Of a DNA stretch of 64,000 nucleotides, positions 53,655 through 62,533 are shown one piece after another. Source of the DNA: Amycolatopsis sp. NBC_01488 (lineage in GTDB: Bacteria; Actinomycetota; Actinomycetes; Mycobacteriales; Pseudonocardiaceae); the NCBI RefSeq assembly GCF_036227105.1, contig NZ_CP109434.1, positions 4,530,001 to 4,594,000 on the forward strand, written 5' to 3'. Below the pieces are notes generated by a model that worked only from the letters and a program-made list of their open reading frames with translations, had not been told where the DNA came from and did no database searches. Numbering within the stretch: position 1 is the stretch's first letter; the number at the start of each line of letters is the position of its first letter. The position numbers and the translations under genes are program-made.

Positions 53655-54401
53655 TCAGCGCCAAGCGAGCGCGACCAGCGCGGTCGCGACGGCGACTTCG
53701 ACGCCCGCGCCGAGAACGTCGCCGGTGACGCCGCCCAGCCGCTTGGTACACCGCCACAGGAGCGCTCCGGTGGCGGCGTAGGCGAGAACGACCGCGAGCG
53801 GCCCGCGCCACCACGGCAGGCCGGGTAGCAGGGCGGCGAGCCCGGTGGCGGCGACGCCCACGGCGAGCGCCGCGGTGCGGGGAACCGAGCCCGCAACAGC
53901 GGCGCCGAGGCCCTCCGGCCGGGCCGGGGGCACTCCGCGGGCGCACGCCAGCGAGAGCGTGCACCGGCCGACGAGAACTCCCGCGGCCGCGGTCACCGGG
54001 CCGGCGGCGGTCAGCGCGCCGACCTGCGCGAGCAGGACGAAGACGAGCGTCGCGACGCCGGTGGGCCCGGAGTCGCCGCGGCGCATGACGTCGAGGGCCT
54101 TGGCACGGTCGTAGGAGGCGCCGAGGCCATCGGCGGTGTCGGCGAGCCCGTCGAGGTGCAGGCCCCGGCTCCCCAGTGCGACGGCGCCCAGCGCGAGGGC
54201 CGCGGTGGCGAGCGCGGGGAGGCCGAGTGCGGTCCCCGCGGCGACCACGAGCCCGGCGGCCGCGGCGAGCGGGAGGGCGGCGAGGGGGGCGAGCACCATG
54301 GCGCCGCCCGCGACCCGGCGGTCGATGACGCGGGGCGCCGGGACGGGGACGGTGGTCAGCGTCCCGACGGCCATCCGCGCGGAGTCGGCCCAGCGGCTCA
54401 A
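53655..54401 (-). CDS. cobS: Adenosylcobinamide-GDP ribazoletransferase (cobalamin synthase)
   Basis: 248 residues, seven or so membrane helices. Joins alpha-ribazole(-phosphate) to AdoCbi-GDP. Conserved GSRGLHLDGLADTADGLGASYDRAKALDVMRRGDSGPTGV split here as HLDGLADTADGL and RRGDSGPTGV. TTG 54401 overlaps the cobT stop (TTGA); this start keeps the conserved RWADSARMAVGTLTTVPV opening. Confidence 0.93.
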   Translation of the reverse strand: MSRWADSARMAVGTLTTVPVPAPRVIDRRVAGGAMVLAPLAALPLAAAAGLVVAAGTALGLPALATAALALGAVALGSRGLHLDGLADTADGLGASYDRAKALDVMRRGDSGPTGVATLVFVLLAQVGALTAAGPVTAAAGVLVGRCTLSLACARGVPPARPEGLGAAVAGSVPRTAALAVGVAATGLAALLPGLPWWRGPLAVVLAYAATGALLWRCTKRLGGVTGDVLGAGVEVAVATALVALAWR

Positions 54402-55411
54402 GCCAGGTCCGCGAGCAAGCCCATGTCGGCCAGGATCGCCCGCGCCGCCCGCAGCGTCGGGACCGCCTGCACCGCACCGCTGCCCTCGCCGAGCCGCAAC
54501 CCGAAGTCCAGGATCGGCTCCAGCCCCAGCGCCTTCAGCGCGAACGCCTGCGACGGCTCCGTCGACCGGTGCCCGGCCAGCCACCACTGCTCCACGCCCG
54601 GCGCGATGTCCCGCGCGACCAGGGCCGCCGCGCCCGAGAACACCCCGTCCAGCAGCACCGGGATCCCGCGGACCGCCGCCTCGACCAGGAACCCCGCCGT
54701 CGCCGCGACGCACGCGCTTCCCAGCGCCGTCAGGCGCTCGAATGGGTCCTCCACCCGGCCCGCGGTCCGCGCCAAGGCCGCCGACACCGCGGCCGTCTTG
54801 CGCTCCAGGCCCGCCGCGTCGACGCCCGTCCCGGTGCCGACCACCTCGGCCGCCGGCAGTCCCAGTGACGCGGCCACCAGCGCCGCGCACATCGCCGTGT
54901 TGCCGATGCCCATGTCGCCCGGGATCAGCAGGTCGGCCTCGGCTTCCTCGCCGGCGATCGCGCGGCCCGCGTCGAACGCCGCCTGCGCCTCGCCCGGCGC
55001 GAGGGCGTCCTCGACGTCGATCGAGCCCGAGCCCCGGCGGATCTTGTGTGCCGTGACGGCGGGGGGCACGTCCGCGCCGTCCCAGTCCACGCCCAGGTCG
55101 GCCACCCGGACCTGCGCGCCGACCTGTGCCGCCAGGACGTTCACGCCGCTCTTGCCGGCCAGGAACACGCGCACCATCGCCGCGGTCACCTCGCGCGGGT
55201 ACGCCGAGAGCGCCGACACGCCGTGGTCGCCGGCGAAGACGACCACCCGGACGTCGTCCAGCGGGCGCGAGGGCACGCTCCCGTGCGCCGCGGCCAGCCA
55301 GGCGGCGATGTCCTCCAGCCTGCCGAGCGCGCCGAGCGGCTTGACCAGGCCGTCGAGCCGCTCCAGCGCGGCGGCGCGGGCGGCGGGGTCGGGCACGGGA
55401 ACGTCGAACAC
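54398..55411 (-). CDS. cobT: Nicotinate-nucleotide:DMB phosphoribosyltransferase
   Basis: 337 residues. Activates the lower-ligand base made by BluB. VVFAGDHGVSALSAYPREVT, GDMGIGNTAMCAAL, and the catalytic Glu in RLGEGSGAVQAVP are all present. GTG 55411 has GGAGG 7 bp upstream. Second gene of cobU-cobT-cobS. Confidence 0.95.
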   Translation of the reverse strand: MFDVPVPDPAARAAALERLDGLVKPLGALGRLEDIAAWLAAAHGSVPSRPLDDVRVVVFAGDHGVSALSAYPREVTAAMVRVFLAGKSGVNVLAAQVGAQVRVADLGVDWDGADVPPAVTAHKIRRGSGSIDVEDALAPGEAQAAFDAGRAIAGEEAEADLLIPGDMGIGNTAMCAALVAASLGLPAAEVVGTGTGVDAAGLERKTAAVSAALARTAGRVEDPFERLTALGSACVAATAGFLVEAAVRGIPVLLDGVFSGAAALVARDIAPGVEQWWLAGHRSTEPSQAFALKALGLEPILDFGLRLGEGSGAVQAVPTLRAARAILADMGLLADLA

Positions 55412-55424
55412 GGGTGCCTCCTGG

Positions 55425-56027
55425 CTACAGGTCGAGCGCCCGGCCCGCGACGACCAGCACGACCCGGTCGGCGTCGGCGGACACCCGGTTGTTGAGTGCG
55501 CCCAGCACATCACGGAACAGCCGTCCGGACGACGTTGCGGGCACCACACCGCTGCCGACCTCGTTGCTCACCGCGACCACCGGCACGCGCGCCGCGGCCC
55601 AGGCGGCCAGGAAATCCTCGAGGCGATCGTCCAGCCGGTGCTCCCAGCCCGGCTTCTGCCGCCACGCGCCGACGTCGTCCAGCACGCGGGACAGCCAGGT
55701 GCCGAGGCAGTCGATCAGCAGCGGCTCGGTCGCCTTGCGGAGGGTGCCGGCCAGGTCCGTGGTCTCGACGGTCTTCCAGTGCGACGGCCGCCGCGCCTGG
55801 TGCGCGGCCACCCGCGCGGCCCACTCGGGGTCGTCGTCGCCCGCGGGCAGGCCCGGCGCGACGTACACGAGGCGCGGGTGGCGGGCGACGAGCCGCTCGG
55901 CGTGCCGCGACTTCCCCGAGCGGACGCCACCGAGGACCAGCACCTTGCCTTCGTCGCGTCCGTAGCGGCGCAAGGCACGGGCGAGGGTTTCGAGGGAGCT
56001 GGCGAGCCGGTGGGTCAGCTTGGTCAT
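55425..56027 (-). CDS. cobU: Adenosylcobinamide kinase/guanylyltransferase
   Basis: 200 residues. P-loop VLVLGGVRSGKSRHAE, catalytic His region DDPEWAARVAAHQARRPSHWKTVE, LLIDCLGTWLSRVL and VSNEVGSGVVPATSSGRLFRD. Phosphorylates and guanylylates AdoCbi. ATG 56027 preferred; an ATG three codons upstream is possible. Divergent from cobD, 36 bp apart. Confidence 0.95.
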   Translation of the reverse strand: MTKLTHRLASSLETLARALRRYGRDEGKVLVLGGVRSGKSRHAERLVARHPRLVYVAPGLPAGDDDPEWAARVAAHQARRPSHWKTVETTDLAGTLRKATEPLLIDCLGTWLSRVLDDVGAWRQKPGWEHRLDDRLEDFLAAWAAARVPVVAVSNEVGSGVVPATSSGRLFRDVLGALNNRVSADADRVVLVVAGRALDL

Positions 56028-56063
56028 ACCCGGCATTGTGGTGCACGCGCTACCGTGCGCCAC

Positions 56064-57143
56064 GTGCCACTCCGTCTAGGGACAACCGCTGCCGGACTCG
56101 TTACCGGATATGTCGCCGACACCCTGTTCGGCGACCCCCGACGGGGGCACCCGGTCGCGCTCTTCGGCTCGGCGGCCGCGCGCCTCGAACGTGTCCTGTG
56201 GGCGGATTCGAAGCCACGCGGAGCGGTGTACGCGGGCTTGTGCGCCTTCGGTCCTGTAGGCCTCGGCGTCGCGCTTCAGACGGCGACGCGGCGAAGCCCC
56301 TTCGCGCGCTTCTGCCTCACTGCCGTGTGTACGTGGGTAGTGCTCGGTGGACGCGGCCTCGCTGCCGAAGGCGCCGAAATGGCCCGGCTGCTCGAAGCGG
56401 GCGACGTGCCTTCGGCGCGTACGCGGCTTTCGCACCTCTGCGCGCGCGACGCGACGACGCTCGATTCCGCCGAGCTGACCCGCGCGGCGACCGAGTCGAT
56501 CGCCGAGAACACTTCGGACGCGGTCGTGGCGCCGTTGTTCTGGGGCGCGGTCGCCGGGATGCCCGGGTTGCTGGGGTACCGCGCGCTGAACACGCTCGAC
56601 GCGATGGTCGGCTACCGGTCACCGCGGTACCGGAACTTCGGCTGGGCCGCGGCGCGGGCCGACGACGTGGTCAACCTGGTGCCGTCGCGGGCCGGTGCGG
56701 CGCTCACGGCGCTGTGCGCGCCGGCGGCGGGAGGTCGCGGGCGAAGTGCGTGGCGAATGTGGCGCCGCGACGGCGGCCGGCACCCGAGCCCGAACGCGGG
56801 CCAGGTGGAGGCGGCGTTCGCGGGCGCGCTGGACATCCGACTCGGCGGCACCAACAGCTACGGCGGCGAGGTGGAAAGCCGGTCCCGGCTGGGGGAGGGA
56901 CGCGACCCGGAGCCGGTCGACCTGAGAAGGGCGGTGCGGCTCTCCCGCCTGGTCGGCCTCGCCGCACTGGTGGCCGCCGCCGCAGCAGCCGCCGCGACCG
57001 CAGCCGCCGCGACCGCAGCCCCCGCCACTCCCTGGGGGGCGTCCCCTGTCCAGTCTATCGGTGCACCCTCCGGACAAGGGGCCGTTCGGCGATCTGTGGA
57101 CAACTCCGCCTCCGCGCGCCCGGCTGTGGACAAAGTCCGGTGA
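56064..57143 (+). CDS. cobD: Adenosylcobinamide-phosphate synthase (CbiB/CobD)
   Basis: 359 residues, membrane protein attaching the aminopropanol arm to cobyric acid. GYVADTLFGDPRRGHPVALFG, ATESIAENTSDAVVAPLFW, YRALNTLDAMVGYRSPRYRNFGWA(core YRALNTLDAMVGYRS) and RRDGGRHPSPNAGQVEAAFAGAL are family marks. After the last helix the protein carries an alanine run and about 40 residues rich in Ala/Pro/Ser not typical of the family. Its stop overlaps cobQ. Confidence 0.93.
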   Translation: MPLRLGTTAAGLVTGYVADTLFGDPRRGHPVALFGSAAARLERVLWADSKPRGAVYAGLCAFGPVGLGVALQTATRRSPFARFCLTAVCTWVVLGGRGLAAEGAEMARLLEAGDVPSARTRLSHLCARDATTLDSAELTRAATESIAENTSDAVVAPLFWGAVAGMPGLLGYRALNTLDAMVGYRSPRYRNFGWAAARADDVVNLVPSRAGAALTALCAPAAGGRGRSAWRMWRRDGGRHPSPNAGQVEAAFAGALDIRLGGTNSYGGEVESRSRLGEGRDPEPVDLRRAVRLSRLVGLAALVAAAAAAAATAAAATAAPATPWGASPVQSIGAPSGQGAVRRSVDNSASARPAVDKVR

Positions 57144-58624
57144 GCGGCCTGCTGATCGCCGGCACGACCTCCGATGCCGGGAAGAGCCTCGTCACCGCCG
57201 GGGTCTGCCGGTGGCTCGCCCGCCGGGGCGTCCGCGTCGCCCCCTTCAAGGCCCAGAACATGTCCAACAACTCCATGGTCTGCGCCGACGGCGCCGAGAT
57301 CGGGCGTGCCCAGTGGCTGCAGGCGCGTGCTGCCCGCGTCGAGCCCGAAGCCGCCATGAACCCCGTTCTGCTCAAGCCCGGCAGTGATCGGCGCAGTCAC
57401 GTCGTCGCGCTCGGGAAGCCTTTCGGGACCCTCGAAGCCGGCGAGTACGCCACCGGCCGGGCCGGGCTCGCCGAGATCGCCTTCGCGGCCTACGAAGATC
57501 TCAGCTCCCGCTACGACGTCGTCGTCTGCGAAGGTGCCGGGAGCCCCGCCGAAATCAACCTGCGCGGCGGCGACTACGTCAACCTGGGGCTCGCGCGGCG
57601 GTTCGGCCTGCCCGTGCTGGTCGTCGGCGACATCGATCGCGGGGGCGTCCTGGCCGCCATGTTCGGCACTCTCGCCCTGCTGTCCGCCGAGGACCAAGCG
57701 CTCGTCGCGGGCTGGGTGGTCAACAAGTTCCGCGGCGATGTCGGCCTGCTGCGTCCAGGCCTGGACAGCCTCGAGAAGGTCACCGGCCGGCCGGTGCTGG
57801 GCGTGCTCCCGTGGCTCGACCGCGTCTGGATCGACTCCGAGGACGCCCTCGCCGCCGCGGGCTGGCGCCGCGAGGCCCACGGCCGCGGGCTGCGGGTGGC
57901 CGTCGTGCGCTTCCCGCGGGCGTCCAACGCCACCGACGTCGACGCACTCGCCGCCGAACCCAGTGTCACCGTGACGCTCACGGCCGACCCCGACACCGTC
58001 GCGGCTGCGGACGTCGTCGTGCTGCCCGGGTCACGCGCCACCGTGGCCGACCTGGCCTGGCTGCGCGACCGCGGCCTCGACACCGCGGTCAACGCCCGCG
58101 CCGCCGCCGGCCGCCCGGTCCTGGGCATCTGCGGCGGCTACCAGATGCTCGCAGAGTCCATTGTGGACGACGTCGAGTCCGGCGCGGGGGAGGTGCCGGG
58201 CCTCGGCCTGCTGCCGGCGCGCGTGACGTTCGCCGCCGAGAAGGTGCTCGCCCGCCCGTCGGGGACGTGGCGGGGCACCCGGGTCGACGCGTACGAAATC
58301 CACCACGGCTCGGTGACGATGCCGGCTCGCGAAGAGTCCTTTTTGGACGGCGTACGTCAGGGCGCCGTCTGGGGCACGATGTGGCACGGCGCCTTCGAAA
58401 ACGACGCATTCCGCCGCGCCTGGCTCACGGAAGCCGCGGCCCAAGCCGGCGTCGACTGGACCCCGGCAGCGGGCGCCCCCGGCTTCGCCGACTTGCGCGA
58501 GCAGATGCTGGAGAAACTGGCCGACGCCATCGATGACCACCTGGACACGGCGGCCCTGGGCACGCTGCTGGACCAGGGCGCGCCGAAGGACCTGCCCTTC
58601 GTCCCACCCGGCGCGCCCCAGTGA
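57140..58624 (+). CDS. cobQ: Cobyric acid synthase
   Basis: 494 residues. Amidates the b, d, e and g side chains using glutamine and ATP. GTTSDAGKSLVTAGVCRWL, FKAQNMSNNSMVCADGAEIGRAQ (core KAQNMSNNSMV), CEGAGSPAEINLR, then a GATase domain with Cys in VLGICGGYQML and DAYEIHHG. GTG 57140 overlaps the cobD stop (GTGA). Confidence 0.96.
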   Translation: MSGLLIAGTTSDAGKSLVTAGVCRWLARRGVRVAPFKAQNMSNNSMVCADGAEIGRAQWLQARAARVEPEAAMNPVLLKPGSDRRSHVVALGKPFGTLEAGEYATGRAGLAEIAFAAYEDLSSRYDVVVCEGAGSPAEINLRGGDYVNLGLARRFGLPVLVVGDIDRGGVLAAMFGTLALLSAEDQALVAGWVVNKFRGDVGLLRPGLDSLEKVTGRPVLGVLPWLDRVWIDSEDALAAAGWRREAHGRGLRVAVVRFPRASNATDVDALAAEPSVTVTLTADPDTVAAADVVVLPGSRATVADLAWLRDRGLDTAVNARAAAGRPVLGICGGYQMLAESIVDDVESGAGEVPGLGLLPARVTFAAEKVLARPSGTWRGTRVDAYEIHHGSVTMPAREESFLDGVRQGAVWGTMWHGAFENDAFRRAWLTEAAAQAGVDWTPAAGAPGFADLREQMLEKLADAIDDHLDTAALGTLLDQGAPKDLPFVPPGAPQ

Positions 58625-58755
58625 CCAAACCGAACACCCGCCCCCGCGTTGTCCTGGGGCCGGTAACGGCGCCAGCAGCTCCGACAGCTCGTCGTTCTCC
58701 GGCGAGCAGGTCGTCTGCACGGACTGAGCCCCTGGCGCCCCGGCCGGGTATCGGG

Positions 58756-59505
58756 TCAGGCGGCGACGGCGGCCTTCTTGGTCAACGCCTTCTCCGCGAA
58801 GGCGCCGAACGCCAGGCCCAGCGCCAGCCACAGCGTCACCTGGGTGCCGACCGACGCCGTGCGGAAACTCCACAGTGTCGACGCCGGGAAGTCCGCCGGG
58901 ACCTCGTCGACCACCGGTAGCAGCCAGGCCACCACGCCGATCACCACGAGGTAGCCGGCCGCGGCCAGGAGGAAGCCGTTCCACGCGCCGTAGCGGTCGG
59001 CGAGCTTGCGCCCGAACACCGTCGCCAGGATGCCCGCCAGCAGCGACACCGCGACGAACCCGAAGTACAGCTCGGTGCGGGAGCCGATCGTGCCCGGCTG
59101 GCCGACCGCCGGCGGGTTGGCCGGGTACTTCAGGAACGGGACCAGGAACACCACGGCGAACGCGCCGCCGGTGAGCAACAGCGCCGTCACGCGGGGACGT
59201 AGGCTGCCGAGGCGGCCTTGGGCGAACGCGAAGGCGAGCGAAAGCAGGCCGCCGATCGCGACGCCGTAGACCAGCACGCCGGTCAGCAGCCCGAGGGTGC
59301 TCTGGATGTCCCGCGGGACGAGCTCCTCTGCGGGCGCTTCGGCGGGCGCGGCGCCGGCGTCGTGCGAGTGGGCGTGGCTGCCGGACTCCTCGAGCCCGAT
59401 GGCGGTGTTCACCGACGGCTCGCCGAAGGCGTAGGCGAAGCCGAACGCGAGCACGCCGGCGATCAGGCCCGCGAGCATGCCGCGGACCAGCAGGGTCTTC
59501 ATCAT
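58756..59505 (-). CDS. cbtA: Cobalt transporter subunit CbtA
   Basis: 249 residues, six predicted helices with a His-containing loop after TM1 (ESGSHAHSHDAGAA), LGLLTGVLVYGVAIGGLLSL and LKYPANPPAVGQPGTI typical of CbtA. Predicted cobalt uptake under B12 control. It follows cbtB by 18 bp and is read from the same riboswitch. Confidence 0.92.
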   Translation of the reverse strand: MMKTLLVRGMLAGLIAGVLAFGFAYAFGEPSVNTAIGLEESGSHAHSHDAGAAPAEAPAEELVPRDIQSTLGLLTGVLVYGVAIGGLLSLAFAFAQGRLGSLRPRVTALLLTGGAFAVVFLVPFLKYPANPPAVGQPGTIGSRTELYFGFVAVSLLAGILATVFGRKLADRYGAWNGFLLAAAGYLVVIGVVAWLLPVVDEVPADFPASTLWSFRTASVGTQVTLWLALGLAFGAFAEKALTKKAAVAA

Positions 59506-59523
59506 GGGAGCGCGTGCCGCCGA

Positions 59524-59733
59524 TCAGTGGCAGGGGAAGGCCAGCAGGTGCCGGCCGTCGTGCACGAACTCGTGGACGTACATGTTCGCGAACACCGCCG
59601 TGGCGCCCTGCTCGGCGCTCACGAAGTACAGCGCGATCAGGGCGAGAAGTACCACGAACACCGCCCACGGCACGATCTCACGGATCGGGATGCGGATCGG
59701 GAGCGGAACGGCGGGAGCTGCCGTGTGGGACAT
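59524..59733 (-). CDS. cbtB: Cobalt transporter subunit CbtB
   Basis: 69 residues, one membrane helix (IVPWAVFVVLLALIALYFVS) and a His-rich C-terminus HEFVHDGRHLLAFPCH that matches the CbtB metal-site signature. ATG 59733 has a GAGGCCACGCTC context; an upstream ATG would run into the riboswitch. Confidence 0.92.
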   Translation of the reverse strand: MSHTAAPAVPLPIRIPIREIVPWAVFVVLLALIALYFVSAEQGATAVFANMYVHEFVHDGRHLLAFPCH

Positions 59734-59774
59734 GAGCGTGGCCTCCTCGGGCTTTCGCGGCCTCATCGGGGACT

Positions 59775-59880
59775 GCACGAAGGGATCCGGGTCTGGCTTC
59801 CCCCTCGGCGGGGGTCACAGTGGCGCGACCGCGCGGACTTGCACCGCGTTCCGGAATCTCCTCGTCTGGCCGGTTGAGCG
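59775..59880 (-). promoter_or_regulatory. Cobalamin riboswitch upstream of cbtB-cbtA
   Basis: Minus-strand order GGAACGCGGTGCAAGTCC (complement of 59835-59852), GCGCCACTG (complement of 59818-59826) and the B12-box-like GAAGCCAGACCCGGATCC (complement of 59783-59800) match the cobalamin riboswitch core. Limits approximate. Confidence 0.88.
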
Positions 59881-59921
59881 TAGGTCCGCCGTTTGGGCCG
59901 CGTCAATGTGACAATGCCGCG

Positions 59922-60833
59922 GTGACTCGAATGGTGGCGGCCCTCGATGTGGGCGGGACGACGATCAAGGCGGCACTGCTGGACGAGCAGCTCCAGCCCC
60001 GGGCGACGCTGCGCGCGGAGACGGCGCGCAGCGCGGACGGCACGGCGCTGGCCGCGCAGGTCGGCGACATCGTGGCCGCGCTGGCCGAGCAGGCGGGCAC
60101 CGGGACGCCGGCGGCGGTGGGCGTGGTCGTGCCCGGGATCGTGGACGAGGAGACGCGCGTCTGCCACTTCTCGGCCAACCTCGACTGGCGCGAGGTCCAC
60201 TTCGGCGAGCTGCTGGAGGGACGGCTCGGGCTGCCGGTGGCGTTCGGCCATGACGTCACTGCGGGCGGCATCGCCGAGTTCCGCGTCGGCGCGGGCCAGG
60301 GCGCGACGAACGCGGCGTTCATCCCGGTCGGCACGGGCATCGCGGCGGCGCTGCTGCTCGACGGCCGGATCCACCGCGCGCACGGGCAGGCGGGCGAGGT
60401 CGGGCACATCGACGTGGGCCACGCGGGCAAGTGCGGCTGCGGCGCGATCGGCTGCCTGGAGGCGATTTCGTCGGCCGCGGCGATCGCCCGCCGCTACACG
60501 GAACGCACGGGCCGCCCGGCCGACGGCGCTCGTGAGGTCGTGGACTTGGCCCGCCACGGCGACGAGGTCGCGGTGGCGGTGGTGCAGGACGCCCTCGACG
60601 GCTTGGGCCACGGGATCCGCACGCTGCTGACGCTGCTCGGCCCGGAGGTGATCGTGCTCGGCGGCGGGCTGTTCACGGCAGCGGACTACGTGCTGGAGCC
60701 GGTCCGCGAGTGGCTGGCTTCGCACCTGACGTTCCAGCGGATGCCGGAGCTGCGGATCGCGAAGCTGGGCGACGAGGCCGGACGGCTGGGCGCGGGACTG
60801 CTGGCCCTGGACCTCCTCGGCGAGAGGTCGTGA
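59922..60833 (+). CDS. ROK-family sugar kinase (glucokinase-like)
   Basis: 303 residues. ATP site ALDVGGTTIKAALLD, catalytic Asp in FGHDVTAGG, zinc motif GHAGKCGCGAIGCLEAISS (CxCGxxGCxE) and GHIDVGH. ROK kinases phosphorylate glucose or amino sugars; no HTH is fused, so it is an enzyme and not a repressor. GTG 59922 or ATG 59931. Its last codons lie in the 66-bp repeat. Confidence 0.92.
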   Translation: MTRMVAALDVGGTTIKAALLDEQLQPRATLRAETARSADGTALAAQVGDIVAALAEQAGTGTPAAVGVVVPGIVDEETRVCHFSANLDWREVHFGELLEGRLGLPVAFGHDVTAGGIAEFRVGAGQGATNAAFIPVGTGIAAALLLDGRIHRAHGQAGEVGHIDVGHAGKCGCGAIGCLEAISSAAAIARRYTERTGRPADGAREVVDLARHGDEVAVAVVQDALDGLGHGIRTLLTLLGPEVIVLGGGLFTAADYVLEPVREWLASHLTFQRMPELRIAKLGDEAGRLGAGLLALDLLGERS

Positions 60834-60887
60834 GTGAGAAACAGTGTTCTAACGCTGTTTCTCACTCACGACCAGCCGCGGCAGACC
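60822..60887 (-). repeat. 66-bp dispersed palindromic repeat, copy 2
   Basis: Reverse-oriented copy of 39926-39991: same length, same core GTGAGTGAGAAACAG palindrome, and the same GTCTGCCGCGGCT and CTCTC flanks with a few changes. It lies between the convergent ROK and Dyp genes and supplies the ROK stop codon region. Confidence 0.85.
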
Positions 60888-60914
60888 GCCCGGCCTCCTC
60901 GGCGGCCAACGGCC

Positions 60915-62312
60915 TCAGAGTGCCCTGAGGAAAGCCAGCGACGGCATGAAGAAGTACTCACCGCCCCGCACCGTCACCGACTGCGGCACCGGGTCGGCCG
61001 TGCGCTGCGTCGAGCCACCCCACTCGACCGTGTAGTCCGACGCCGCGCGCTCGCCCTGGCCGATCACCGGGTCCAGGCCCGGGGTGACGCCGGCCACGAT
61101 CGGGAAGCCCGGGTTGTCCGCCCAGAGTGCCTGCGTGAACTCGAACTGGTTGTCCAGCACCGAGTTGAACGCCATGAACAGCAGCCCGACGCCGCCGCTC
61201 GGGCGCGCCGCGGGCGGGATGTCCGCGTTGGGGTCGTCCGGGCGTTCGCCGTAGGTGACGCCGCGGCGCGCCATCAGGTGCAGGCGCTCGCCGGCCGGCT
61301 CTTCGGCGCCGCCGGAGCCGCGCGGGTTCGTCTTGCGGATGTGCGCCTGGAACGGGCACTTCAGCGCCGCGCGGTCGCTGTCGTAGGTGAAGTTGTTCGA
61401 CACCGGGCTTTCCGCGCCGTCTTCGCGCTGAGTGGTCAGCGGCGTGCCGTCCTCGAACCGCCCGATGATCATCGCGCCCGCGCGCTCCCGGTCGTCGCCG
61501 GTCAGGCCGAGCGTGTCGGCCAGGTCCGCCTCGGCCTGCTTGAACCGCCGCACGTTCTGTTCCAGCTTGCGGAAGACGAAGTAGCTGCCGAAGTGCACGC
61601 CCGGGTCGGGCGCCGCGGTGTCGGGCACCAGCACCTGGGACAGCGGTGCCGCCGGGTTCCACACGTTGATGCCGTCGGTGTTGTTCTTCTCCGCGTCGAC
61701 GTCCTCGGTGAGGAACAGTGGCTGGCTGCGGCCGTCGACGTACCCGAAGTGCTCGATGCCCTCGCCCCGCGCGTTGACGCGGCCCAGCCCGGTTTCCTCC
61801 GCCAGCACGGTGACCGAGTCCGGCAGCAGGCCCAGGATTTCGTTGCGTCGCGCGGTCATCGCCTTGTCCGTGGCGTCGCCGACCAGTACGACGGCGTGGA
61901 TTTCCCCGTGGTAGCCCGGATCGAACGTCGAGCGCGGCGGGTCGTTCAGCTTCCGCCGCGTGGCCGGGGCCGCCATCCCGCGCAGGAAGGCTTCGTCCTG
62001 CGGGAAGTTCTCGACGCCGAGGGCGCGGTAGCCGGCCGCGGTGAGCCCGACGCCGACGTACGGCGTGCCCGCCGCGCCGCCCTCCTTGAACGCGCCGACC
62101 TCTTCGAGGTGGGCCTTGGCGGACTTCATCTTCCCGGTGACCGAGACCAGGAACGCCCGCGCCTGCGCCGGGTCGCCGAAACCCAGCAGCAGCACGGAAA
62201 GGTGATCGCGGACGTGGGCCTTGAGGATGTTCGGCTGCAGTTCGCCGAGCAGCACCCCGGCATCCCCGGTCGCCGTGGTCCAGGACAGCGTGGTGGACAG
62301 GTCGACACTCAT
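60915..62312 (-). CDS. Dyp-type heme peroxidase
   Basis: 465 residues, long (C/D-type) Dyp. Distal Asp in HFGYVDGRSQP, proximal heme His and Arg in CPFQAHIRKTNPRG. No Tat or Sec signal, so cytoplasmic unless loaded into an encapsulin, of which none is nearby. Oxidises dyes and phenolics with H2O2. Confidence 0.94.
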   Translation of the reverse strand: MSVDLSTTLSWTTATGDAGVLLGELQPNILKAHVRDHLSVLLLGFGDPAQARAFLVSVTGKMKSAKAHLEEVGAFKEGGAAGTPYVGVGLTAAGYRALGVENFPQDEAFLRGMAAPATRRKLNDPPRSTFDPGYHGEIHAVVLVGDATDKAMTARRNEILGLLPDSVTVLAEETGLGRVNARGEGIEHFGYVDGRSQPLFLTEDVDAEKNNTDGINVWNPAAPLSQVLVPDTAAPDPGVHFGSYFVFRKLEQNVRRFKQAEADLADTLGLTGDDRERAGAMIIGRFEDGTPLTTQREDGAESPVSNNFTYDSDRAALKCPFQAHIRKTNPRGSGGAEEPAGERLHLMARRGVTYGERPDDPNADIPPAARPSGGVGLLFMAFNSVLDNQFEFTQALWADNPGFPIVAGVTPGLDPVIGQGERAASDYTVEWGGSTQRTADPVPQSVTVRGGEYFFMPSLAFLRAL

Positions 62313-62491
62313 TTCGGGCTCCCCTCCCGTGTGGACTTACCGCCGGACGGCGGTGCACGGCCGCCCGAAGCCCCCTTGGCCGACCGTGTTCCCCTGAATC
62401 CAGAGTGCCGGGCCCGAGGCCCCGCGTGCCACCGATTCCGGCGATTCACACGAAAGATTAAGTTGAGCGCCGAATCGTCCGCCGAAAGCGA

Positions 62492-62519
62492 AACGCGGGC
62501 CCCGATCGGGACCCGCGTT
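62492..62519 (-). terminator. Terminator after the ricin-type lectin gene
   Basis: AACGCGGGCCCC (62492-62503) pairs with GGGACCCGCGTT (62508-62519) around GATC, with one G.T pair. It lies 14 bp past the minus-strand stop. Confidence 0.75.
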
Positions 62520-62533
62520 CGGCTGCTAACGGA

